DNA of 64,000 nucleotides, from positions 66,161,243 to 66,225,242 of the forward strand of contig OZ018329.1 in NCBI GenBank assembly GCA_963969495.1. Direction: 5' to 3'. Made by a program: the position numbers and the translations under genes. This document shows positions 21,555 to 31,899 of the stretch, piece after piece. The notes beneath the pieces are model-generated. The model did not search any database, was not told the origin of the DNA, and was given only the letters and a program-made list of their open reading frames with translations. The number at the start of each line of letters is the position of its first letter. The stretch's first letter is position 1. The DNA comes from Ceratothoa steindachneri. Its lineage: Eukaryota; Arthropoda; Malacostraca; Isopoda; Cymothoidae.

Positions 21555-22720
21555 TCACGAAGGCATATTGCGACAGCTCGTCCAAGCATGCACAAAAGAA
21601 GCCCCGTTCTACGGCCTCGATTAAAAAATGTACGTGAAAATCAATGGGTCGCGATGGGGTCACCTCTTGGCGTCCTCTTTGCCATGTTTAACATTGGCTT
21701 AGTTGAGAACAAGATTTTCAAGAGCAATATAGCGCCCAAGCCTCCCATCTACGCGCGCTATATCGATGACATAATTTTGAATACGAATAACCTTGAACAA
21801 GGGAACGGCTTAGTTGAAACATTCAAGAACAACTCTTGTCTGAATTTCATCCACGAAATGGAAGATGAATGATCCCTTCCATTCATGCATATCCTCATAA
21901 GTGCCCAGGAGTCCAAATTTCTGACCCGAGTATACGGTAAGGCCACGAACTTGGGTTTCTGCTTAAACGGTTCTTCTGAGTGTCCTGAACGTTACAAAAA
22001 ATCAGTCATCAATGCCTTACTTAACAGGGCAATTTCTCATTCATCCTCGTGGACGGCTGTTGATCATGAAACTTAAGAGGGTTTCCCGAGGTCTCCTTAA
22101 CAACGGCTACCCACAAGAATCCACCACGCCATTATGAACGAGAAAATGACCTTGGCTGCTGGCCCTGGCGTAAGGTCTACTCCAAAGAAGAGTAATATCG
22201 ACCTTTATTACAAGGCCAATATGAATACCGGCTACCGTCAAGATAAAAAAGGCTCTCGAAGCCATTCTCCATCATAACGTGACCCCAACAGACCCTAATA
22301 CGGATATTAATCTAACTATATATAACAATACCAATAAAACAAGTAATTGCATCATGATGAATAGCTGTATCCCTCCAACGAGCGAAGTCCAGGAGACTAA
22401 CGTCGTGTACGAATATTCATGCAAAGTCAGTGACTGCAATTCAAAGTACATCGGCGTGACTTCCACAACCCTGTCAAGGCGACTGACAGCTTACCTTTAA
22501 GATGACACGATTAAAAATCACGCCCAATCTCATGGAACTACCCTAACCCGTGAAAAAATGAATCAGGACACCTCCATCATCCTGAGACTCCAAAATCGCA
22601 GAAGATTGCGGATGACCGAAGCCATCATCATTCAAATAAAGAAACCGGCAATTAACGTGCAACTTCAGCCGGAAACCATGGTCTCGACATTTCGGCGTCC
22701 GCAAGTTGACCGCCGTTAAA
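21555..22720 (+). pseudogene. Penelope-like element 2: RT C-terminal part plus GIY-YIG endonuclease
   Basis: The sequence begins within the RT: TKEAPFYGLD, a near-match to the usual MGSPLG (AMGSPLGVLFAMFNIG), then YARYIDDIIL with the catalytic YIDD near 21759-21770. The thumb region follows (KFLTRVYGKATNLGFCLN, CPERYKKSVINALLNRA). After frame breaks, 22279-22500 gives the GIY-YIG module: VVYEYSCKVSDCNSKYIG and TLSRRLTAYL. A TAA follows, then IKNHAQSHG and RLRMTEAIIIQIKKPAIN with the conserved Glu. It lacks the 5' half of the RT and has several stops. It abuts LINE-B ORF1 head to head at about 21.54-21.56 kb. It belongs to a different lineage from PLE 1 at 10.9 kb. Confidence 0.85.
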
Positions 22721-23700
22721 AGAAGCAAGTTTTCAAACTTTCATTTTCCTTTGCCTCCTTTGCCAGAGGAATAGATCGGAACGACAACTAGTCACACGTC
22801 TCTTTTTCTTTTTTTAGGGGGAGTAAAGGTACGGCTCGCGGTTACTCTCCCCTCTGTACCCCTCCCATGATTAGGGGTGGGAGGGCACAGAAGAGGAGGA
22901 GGCCCGCGGCCAGCTTGCTCGGGAACAAGCTTTAGAAGAGGGTTAGCACCTATGTTCCCATACAGAAGCGTGAGGACCGCCTAATCTCTGTTCCCTTATT
23001 CTTTTCATCTTTCATTCATGTGTTTATTGTAACATTTATACCGTTTTGAGTTTTCTTAGCTGTGAGCTTTGTTTATGTATTGTTATGTTACTTGTTTTTA
23101 CTTTACTTACTTTGTTTCACTTTCACTTATTGTTATCACTTTTTCCCTTTAGTTTAACTTGTTCACTTCTTTTTCTAATAAATTCCACTTCACTATCATT
23201 TATGTTAAACTTTTTAATAGTATAGTTCACTTATTACACTTTTAGTTTACTATGTTCGTTTTATTTCTGTTTTATTCTTAACTTTCACTTACTATCATTT
23301 TTGTTAAACTTTTTAAAATTGTTCACTTATTATACTTTTAGTTAATTTTGTTTGAATTATTTCTGTTTACACTTGATCTGTGTTGTCTCCTTAGTCGGTT
23401 GTTTCTTCCTAATTAGTTTATTTAAATTTGGTTGTCTTATTAGGGTATAAATCTGGTGTCTTGGTTGGTTATTTCGTTGGTTGGGTTTGCATATAGTCGG
23501 GTAAATATCTTTATCGTTATACTTGTTCCTTCTCTCTTTTTGAATTTCTACCTAAGTAACCATGGGAACCTCATCGATTCTCAGCTCTTGTCTGCCGCTG
23601 GGAAATCGAGTGTTTAAGGGGACTTCAGCTCTGGTGTTTGTGTGCTCTGCAAATATCGGAGGTTAATCGTCTCTATTTCTACATATTTTCTCCGCTCTTT
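22721..23700. other. Low-complexity T-rich DNA with a local duplication
   Basis: Between about 23185 and 23370 a roughly 100-bp T-rich unit is repeated in tandem (CTATCATTT-TGTTAAACTTTTTAA recurs). A GC-rich patch with inverted GGGAG/CTCCC segments lies at 22815-22890. It may be the PLE 3' sequence. No genes are visible. Confidence 0.45.
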
Positions 23701-26060
23701 TCCTGATGTTGATATTGAGCGTTTCTAATCATGCTTCTTGGTGTAGATCCTGTAGTCTTCTCCTCTATCTCCTACATGTGTTGGTAATTGGGTAGAGAGG
23801 TTTATTTTGTATTTTCTGGAGTACCAAATATTTGGTCCTTGTTTCACCGTTGATAGAGATTGGCGGGTATAGTAGTACCTCTCTTCCTAGAGCAAGATAG
23901 ATTGTTCTTTGATTTTTCATGCCTAACCCTCGTAGATTATACAGTAGGCTAAGCATCAGGATCACCTTGTTCTTCCTTTCCGTTATATGTTGTTTGGAGC
24001 TTCTTGTTGTTATTTTGAGTCCTAGCACTTTGACCTCACTATGATATCTGTAGTTTTGATCTTCACCTACAATTTCAGCTGTTTTTTTCCTTGAGATTGA
24101 GATTATTGTAAATTTCGTCCTGTTCGTCCTTATCTTCCAATCTCTTTCGTAGTTGTTGATGTTGCTGATTTCTAAAGCTATTTTCCTTGCCTGAGAGCGC
24201 ACGTTCCTGTACGGAGTGACGAGGAGTTGGCTCATACCATCCGCGAACTGTATGTTTAGGCAACCAGGCATTATTGGTGGTAGCAGGTCTGCTGTGTATA
24301 TTGAATACAGCGTGGGGCTGAGACAGCACCCCTGCGGGAGTCTAGCTTCCAATTCAAATTCTGGTCCTTAATAACCATTGATCTTCACATATGCTCTACG
24401 CTCTGTTACATAATCGCAGAGAATTCTCTCCAGATTGCTATTCATCTGGATATTTAAGATCTTATATTGCATTCCTCTGACCCAGACTTTGTTGAATGCT
24501 TTTTCTACATCTCTCAGGAACAGATCGATTGTGTTATTCTCTGCTTTGGCCTTTGCTATTTTCTCTGTTATTATGCTAAGTTCCATTGTGGTGTCTGCCT
24601 CTTCTGAATTCCAACAGATAATTATTATAAAGGTCATTTTCTTCAAGATATTCTTTTAGTCTTCTGTTAGGGATTTTCTTGAAAACTTTGCCCATGAAAT
24701 TAAATAGCGATATTGGCTGTTAACTGCTAAGATGGTTTGTTGGTTTTCCTGGCTTTGGGACGAATATCGTTTCCGCTAGTTTATAGCTATCAGGAAGTAA
24801 CCGGTGTTTAGGCACGTGTTAAAAATATTCTCTAATGCTCTGATGATTAAGTTTGGTGCTTTGGTAAGATTACTTCTGGTTATTCTCGAGGAGCCTAGCA
24901 CCTTCTGTTTGAATGATTTTATTACGCCTTTGATCTCATCCGTTGTTATGTAGGCCCCTGTACCCTAAATTTCTTACCTTTCTCGCTCTATACTTGTTGC
25001 TGGAGTGATCCTGTTTATGTTTTCAGGCAAGACAGTGTGGACCATTTCGTCTTTCTCTGGATTGAAGTCTTCGTCCTCCTCTGGTGTTATGGAGAACACT
25101 GATTTACAGTGATTAAAAAAAGTTCTTCTGTGGTTCTCTCTTCTTAGATCTTTTCTCCACATTCATTCTTAATTGTTATTTTTTCTCTCAGTAGTCTTCT
25201 TTTAAGTCTATTAATTAGTCTCCAGGTTTCTTTTGGTCTGCTTTCTTCGTTTATTTCCTCTATGAGGCTCTCCCATATGTGGCTTTGCTGTTCTTCTATG
25301 AGATGCCTCAGTTCTTCTCCCCGTCTTCTGAGTTCATCGTATCGCTCTATATTTGGTCCATGAAAAATTATTTGGTCTAGTATTTCTCTTAGTTGCCTAT
25401 TCTTTCTCTTCATTTCCTTTGTCCATCGAGCATATGGCAGAGTACGGTATCTTGTCTTTAGCATATATCTTTCGTCCGCCTCAAAGATCGTGGTTGATAA
25501 TCTTGAGTTCCCCTCATCAATATCTTCCAAGTTAGCGTCAGTGAGATCCTTTGGGACAAAGTTACTAAGATCTTGTGTGTAACCTACCCAGTTTGCTCTC
25601 TTGTAGTCCTTCCTCGCCTGTACCGGTACCTGTATCGGGTATTGATTCATGAGCAAATGTGTTCCAACATGGTCCCTGCATGCAAAGGTAATTGGTTGCA
25701 TGTGCATGTTGTATGGCATATTAAAGCCATTTAGCACGACGTTCGGTTTTGTAGCTGCACTGCCTGTGACACATATTGGAAAGTCTGGCCCTATTCTCTA
25801 TTCTCTTGAAAATGTTTCTTTCCAACATCATTTCTAACTTAGCTCCTCTGTTGTTTCTGGATTTAGAGCGGGATCCATTTACACTGTACCTGGCATTAAG
25901 GGCTGCCATATAGATTGTTGGGAACCCTGTGCCAAAGATTTTAAATAGGTTATGCAGTGGAAGGTATTTTTTCTTGGTGCTTGGTCTCCCGTGGCTACTA
26001 TGATTGGCGTTAATTCCGTTTTCACCTTTACGGCCAGGTATGCCTCATCTAAACTTTTGC
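23700..26060 (-). pseudogene. LINE-A copy 2: endonuclease/reverse transcriptase
   Basis: Best-preserved LINE-A copy. On the minus strand, LPLHNLFKIFGTGFPTIYM and ALNARYSVNGSRS (near 25880-25905) are the endonuclease core, where the usual catalytic DLN has become ALN. A 197-codon linker frame follows (25144-25737). RT motifs are spread over several frames: LFLRDVEKAFNKVWVRGMQ (about 24465-24520), LPQGCCLSPTLYSIYTADL and IQFADGMSQL (YADD changed to FADG). The 3' part ends LNINIRKRAEK near 23690. The first frame ends at about 26060, so ORF1 and the N-terminus are missing. DNA-level similarity to copy 3 is evident, for example AACATGCACATGCAACCAAT (minus strand) against the block at 40300-40320. 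Confidence 0.85.
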
Positions 26061-26191
26061 GTTACTAATTAATTGTATTTTTTCAACAAAAAACTATATT
26101 AATGTTTTTGTATGGTCCTGATGATTTAATTTATTGTTTGAATACATATCCTGTCAGTAATAAAAGTTTAATTTACCTATCGTGCTTATAA

Positions 26192-26195
<4 letters not shown>

Positions 26196-26273
<78 letters not shown>
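26196..26273. repeat. (TA)n microsatellite
   Basis: About 39 TA units, about 140 bp upstream of the truncated 5' end of LINE-A copy 2. Confidence 0.97.
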
Positions 26274-26275
<2 letters not shown>

Positions 26276-26639
26276 AGGGGGATTTCGGATGCTTGTGATA
26301 TTTCTTATTTTTCGCATTAATTTTTTTATTATAAGCGTATTGATTTTGATATTTTCTCTACATAATTATTCTAAGATTATCTGTTCTGACATTAATGAGC
26401 TTTACGGTACTTAATAAAAGGTTTTCGAATAAAAAACACTAGGAATTATTGGCAATTTTATAATTTGTATTAATGCAATGAAAACTAGTCTGCCATTGTC
26501 AATGAGGTTTTGCAAAGAGCTGGTTATCAACAATCAAAGTATATAAATGATTTGTACTCTCAATAATTTAATATACAAGCACAGCTTAGGTTCTAAACCT
26601 CCCCCGTAACTTCCTTAAATATTTATCACTATAAAAACA

Positions 26640-27190
26640 AACCCCTAATACTAATCAAATGGGTGCACTGCTACTAAACCTCCCTCTATACACACCAATT
26701 CAATTCCTAAACAAGGTCACCAAATTCGACCATCACCTTGACACGATAGCCACACAATCCTAGAGCACCCAAGCTGTATGTTCCGGAACATCCATTTCCA
26801 CAAAGGAACATTAAAGTAACACATAATTTATATTACTTTACAGAGAGAGGTCAACAATCCGATTTCACCAACCCCATACCATCTTACAGAAACATGTTCA
26901 CATCCAGTCACTCACATTTCCTGCTGCATGGATAATCTTGTCAGGGTAGAGTCAACCTACCTTGCCAGGCTTTAGTATGAACATCCCTCAGCTATCCTGA
27001 GCTACGAACATTGGCTGAAAGTGACCATCGCTAATGATTATCCAGATTGTAACACTGCACCATATACAATTAAAAACATTCTAAAAGACTGCACTACATA
27101 CAACTCTACAGCAACAACAAAAAATTCCCTCTTGGGGCTCTTTGGTGAGACATCATGGGAAACATGACCAAAAACACCAGATTAACTTGA
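26640..27190 (+). pseudogene. LINE ORF2 C-terminal tail (zinc-knuckle-like end)
   Basis: The plus strand reads STYLARL, stop, EHPSAILSYEHWLKV and then DCNTAPYTIKNILKDCTTY before LLGLFGE. This resembles the C-terminal cysteine/histidine segment of Jockey/I-type LINE ORF2 proteins (CPxC-x-PxTIxHILxxC). The first Cys is Tyr and the His is Asn. No RT lies directly upstream on this strand, so it is an isolated 5'-truncated fragment. Its lineage is not determined. Confidence 0.55.
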
Positions 27191-27739
27191 GTGTATCAAT
27201 AGTAAAAGATATCTGATTTTTTTTTATCATACTTAACTATTGACCAGAGTGCGAGTTATTTTTTAAAAAATACCGCATAAATCTACTTGGCATTTGACAA
27301 GTAAAGGCAATTTCACCATAATTTTAAACTGTTTGGCATAGGATCCGTGGAGATGCCGTTGTTGTCTTTGGCTGACTACCACGAGAATCAGCAACCAGCT
27401 TTTACTAGTTAACATGTCCTTGAGGCCTGCTAATATACTCTTGTCAGAGCTTCTAAGCTTTGCATCAACTTTATGATACGCCCAAATTCCCACATGATTT
27501 CAATTCTCTTTACAGTTCATCAGCTATCATTGTATTAAAGAGTACCTTGGCGGACCTATTGCTTCCACCTTGCCCAAGAGGGTTTTTATTCTATATCACA
27601 TCAATCTCACATCCATCCTATGGCTATTCAATTTCATTCTTGCATTACATTTCGGCCTTGTCCGATGGCTGGGCCATTTCTGCTGGGTGTTTGTTTGCTA
27701 ATAAATTTGCTGACTGAGGTACTTGGTTAGCAACTGCTT

Positions 27740-28434
27740 TATTATGCGCAGTTTCTTTTCCATTCAATGATTTCCTTCCAGGTGTGAATTCGACCGTGAA
27801 TCTAATTTTGATTTCCATCTATCTTTGTCAATCTCGGGCAAAATATAACTTCGCTTCATATTTCCACCATTCTTGCCATAAATAGATTTTATTATCCTTC
27901 TCCAACCTGAAATCTGTAACACTTGCTGTATAACACTCATCTTAACCAACATACTCATTGAGTGTCTCCACTTTCATTCCATTCCCCAATGCCACTTATT
28001 TCCATTTTATACCTACCCTAGGCTCGAACACGTGCAACCGATCCCGGCTAATGGCCCTGGTTTCTTTGTAAATAGTGTTTAGTCGTTCCTTTTTGCAACT
28101 TTTCTTATCTTTTTAATGTAGTTAAACTGGTTTGGTCCTCCCAAGTAGACTACTGCCACTTACTTTCGTTTGTGAATCAACCTCGATAACTTACTCTTTT
28201 CGGTATTCAATTTTAGACCTTCCTCTCAAACACTATCTAATGGTATAATCAAGATTTCCGAATTCATTTCCTTCTCAACTACCAACAACAGGTCAACAGC
28301 ATATAACAACATAGAACCATTCTATTACCAACCCTTGTTAAACAAAGACCCTTTCCATCATTCCTCTACCTACATCTTTCAGTACTCCATCCATAAATAT
28401 ATCGAACAAACCTGGCGATATAAAACAAGATCTG
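27740..28434 (-). pseudogene. LINE-E, 3' part: reverse transcriptase and C-terminus
   Basis: On the minus strand, SPGLFDIFMDGVLKDVGRGM (about 28360-28430) is the RT block that usually follows QGC. Then LLYAVDLLLVVEKEM matches LLYADDLVLxxExE with the first catalytic Asp replaced by Val. ERRSKIEYRK and KVSGSSLLG follow, then a C-terminal frame to about 27764 (ORF 27764-27958). Stops and frame changes are frequent. The upstream half of the same RT lies beyond the inserted repeat at 29.08-29.30 kb. Confidence 0.6.
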
Positions 28435-29072
28435 CTGACCAAAAAATTGCGAACTTTCACTTATTCTGATTTATGACCTTACGACCTTCAAAATTCTCAA
28501 TAATTCACGGAATAAAATAAAGAAGACGTTGGCAATTCTATTATTCAAAGGAGAATGTAAAACAACATAGGGGTTTCAAATTTCGTTAGGCTCGGCCGAA
28601 TAATTATGATGTTATTTCCAAAACAAAATAATTCCCGGGCTAACCTTGGAAGAATTTTAGCAATTATATTATTCGAAAGAGAATATAAAACAACATTCGG
28701 ATTTCATATTTTGTTAGAATCGGCTGAATAGTTATGATTTAATTGCCAAAACAAAATAACTCCCTGGGTAACCTTCGAAACACTTTGGCAATTATATAAT
28801 TCAAAAGACAATTTAAAATAACATAAGGGTTTTGAATTTTGTTAGAATCGGACGAATAGTTATGATATTAATGCTAAAACAAAATAATTCCCGAGCTAAC
28901 CTTGCGAGGACTTTGGCAATTATATCATTTGAAAAAGAATGTAAAACAAAATAACGGTTTCAAATTTCGTTAGAATCGGCTAAATAGTTACAATGTTATT
29001 ACAAAGAAATCATAAAGCAAAACGAGGACCGACCGACCGACCGATCTACATAGTGAGATGTGGATATTTACT
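28435..29072 (+). mobile_element. Repeat element with 128-bp tandem core, copy 1
   Basis: A core of three full 128-bp units plus a partial one starts at 28531, 28659, 28787 and 28915. Each unit contains GGCAATTATAT, GTAAAACAACAT and ACAAAATAAT-CCCGGGCTAACC. Unique ends flank the core: a left leader starting near ACAAGATCTGCTGACC and a right end with a GACC microsatellite and ATCTACATAGTGAGATG. Both ends and the core recur on the opposite strand at 56338-56838, which defines a dispersed family. This copy sits inside LINE-E. No coding capacity is visible. Confidence 0.8.
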
Positions 29073-29074
29073 CG

Positions 29075-29300
29075 ACGCGGCTAAATATCTTGTCTTATAC
29101 TTCCAGCTGTCAAACTATGTACTCGCCCTAGCTATCTTTTCCCCTAATGAATATCTTAATTTCGCTATAAATAAACTCACACTATGTCTTCTTAGCACTT
29201 GCCATAATGCTTTTTTATCTATAGGATTATAAGCTTTTTCAATATCCATTAACCCAAACTACACTTCACCTCTCTTCTCTCTTGTTTTTAAGCTGTTTCA
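29075..29300 (-). pseudogene. LINE-E, 5' part of the reverse transcriptase
   Basis: The minus strand reads FALYETA, stop, KQERREVKCSLG and MDIEKAYNPIDKKALWQVL, matching the RT block DLEKAYDRVDREALWQVL. The catalytic Asp and surrounding helix are recognisable. The next expected block, GVRQGC, is missing, and the RT resumes at 28430 after the inserted repeat element. Confidence 0.65.
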
Positions 29301-30110
29301 TATAAAGCAAATACTTGATTCACTTTCACCCTGTTCTCGGTTTACCAATTATATGCGTATAACTGGAACATTTCTATAATTTGAAAGCCTCGAAATGGGA
29401 GATTTAAATTTTTTTTAAATATATTTTTGTACTTTTATCACTAAAAAGTACATTAATTACCATCCACTCAGGTTTAAGGTTAATTGAGACTAAAAACACA
29501 ATGATTGGTAACTCATATCTCAAGCATTTATTAAATTTTAGCATACCAAAGAACATTACAATTTAATTCATTTTAATGAGATCGCTTTGCGTTAACATTT
29601 ATATTATTTTACAGGAATTTATTTCTTCAAGGAAACTTTATTAGTTTTTTTCCGAAAACTCTCATTAAATCAGGTGAATAATGAGTTTACACTGCAACAG
29701 TCCTTTTATTGTTGCCTTATTCAGGGAACCTCTTTCTTGAGAACAAATTCTATTCTTCATTGAAGATATTCATTCAATGGAGGAAGAAATGCCTGGTAAC
29801 TAAAAAATGCACTATACATAAAACCCTCCTGAAATCATTTATAGAAAAACTTTGAAGTGGTTGAAAAACTGTAGCGTTGTTTCTTCAGAATCTTATTTTT
29901 TTGCTTTCCACTTAGTACAATTTGAAGATTAGAAGGATTTACCCAATTTAACCAAAGAAGAGCAAGGAACAAACTTAAAATAGCGACAATTAATATATGA
30001 ACTGCAAATGGAAAGGGAGAAGAAAATATCGAAATAATGGAAGAGAGGACTTTCTATCTTGGGCCTCTGCGAAACGCGTATAAAAGGAAAATGTAATAGG
30101 GTCATACATA
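29301..30110. other. Unassigned AT-rich DNA
   Basis: No recognisable coding or repeat structure. Confidence 0.35.
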
Positions 30111-30114
30111 ACAA

Positions 30115-31890
30115 CTATAGATTATTTGTTGGTGGAAGAGACGATGGAAGACATGGCGTCGTATTTATCCTTTACCCAAGTGTTGCAACATACGTGGAAG
30201 AAATCAATTAAGTAGATGAAAGAATCCCTGGTATATCCATCAAATTAAATAATACTGACATCAGTGTAATACAGGTATATGCACCACAAACAGGAATACC
30301 AGTAGCAGAGAAGGAAGCTTTCTATCAAAGACTACAGGACACGGATGATGTCATTAGAGACAATGAACACCTTATACTATGGAGCGACCTAAACGGACAT
30401 GTCGGTATTCAAAGACGAAACCTTGAAAACGTAATAGGAGCACATAGTGTTGGAGAGAGAAATGAAGATAGTAGAATAATTATCGACTTTGCATTGGTTA
30501 ACAACATGGCTATAATGAATACTTTTTTATGAACACAGAGAAAATCAGAAGTGAACTTTGTACCGATGGAACGATCCACAACGGAGCTATACTGAGAAAT
30601 CCATGCTAGACTTATTCTTAACAAACGACAAGAAAAAATTCAGAAATGTAAGAGCTATACCATCTGTATCGGTGGACTCCGTTCATAGAATGGTTGAGGC
30701 CACCCTAAGTTTTGAGCATTTAAAATGCAATTCAAAGACTAAAAACATAGCTATAAAATCGAAAAAAAATCGAAGATCTTGCTTGCAGATGAAGATTCAG
30801 AGATAGTTGCCCACCAAAAATAAGGGTCACAGACGAAGGACACACCATCGAGGAAAAATTGATACGGAAAAAAAGATAGTTTAAAAACAGCAGCGGAAAG
30901 TACCCCATGGTGGACCGAAAGAGTAAGAGAGGCTGTTAAGAACAAAATGAAAAAGTTTCGCAAATGGATGAAAACTAGAAACCACCAGGACAGGATATCA
31001 TATGTTGATGCAAGAAGGGAAGCAGAAAGGATAAAAGCGGCGGAAAAATCAGAAATATCGAAGAGAATTGGAGACGACTTAAACAGATATCTTCGTGGTA
31101 CAAGGAAACTTTTATACCACCTGGCAAAGAATTATCGAAGAGGTTATAGGAAAATAACGTATACCATTAAGGACAAGAGCAAAAACTTGTTAGTAAAACC
31201 AGAAGATTTTGCAAGAAGATAAAAAAAATACTTTGAAGAACTTTTAAATGTTGGCGGAGAACAAGAGATTAGAAATACTCCAAATGACACCACGGAAGAG
31301 GGCGATCTCATCACTGAGGAGGACTTGAGAACAGTTGTATCACAAATGCGAAAGGGAAAGGATGCAGGGAAAGAAAGTATCCCAATGGAGATATTTAGGC
31401 AGCTGGACCACCACCATAGGGATCACTATTGGAAATGTTCAACGCAGCATATAATACAGAAATAATTTCAAAGGACTGTTAGAAGGAAATCATATGCCCG
31501 ATATGGAAAAGGGGAGACAAAACAGCATGTGAAAAATACAGAGGCATAACATTGCTTTCACATGCTGGAAGTTATATGGGCACATTATTGAGAAAAGATT
31601 GAGAACGTACGTGAAAGATATCATTGGGGAATGGGAGCATGGTTTTAGGCTAGAAAGAAGCACTACAGATTTGATTTTGGCGATGAAGATGATATTTGAA
31701 AAAAGTTGGGAATGGGAAAAGAAAAGTTCACACTAATCATCGACAAGGAGAAGGCATTTGACAGGGTTGACAGACAGATGCTGTGGGAGGCAATATCCAA
31801 TGAGTACCATTACATACCACTAAAATTAGTGAGAGCTATTAAGTACTGGGGAGAAGCACTACATAGGCTAATCTGTACGGCCTACGGCCA
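30115..31890 (+). pseudogene. LINE-C: endonuclease and N-terminal reverse transcriptase
   Basis: A third LINE lineage on the plus strand. The endonuclease shows IQVYAPQTGIPV, LILWSDLNGHVG (30372-30410), NVIGAHSVGERNEDSRIIIDFAL and NNMAIMNTF. A basic linker (30947-31222) reads TPWWTERVREAVKNKM. The RT starts at YFEELLNVGGEQE, then LITEEDLRTVVSQMRKGKDAG. After frame breaks come IIGEWEHGFRLERSTTDLIL and LIIDKEKAFDRVDRQMLWEA. Homology stops around 31890, before the PQG and YADD blocks, so the catalytic half of the RT is gone. The motif style suggests an RTE-like or related clade, not confirmed. Stops and frameshifts occur at about 30180, 30530, 31222 and 31440-31700. Confidence 0.75.
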
Positions 31891-31899
31891 CTTGTCATA

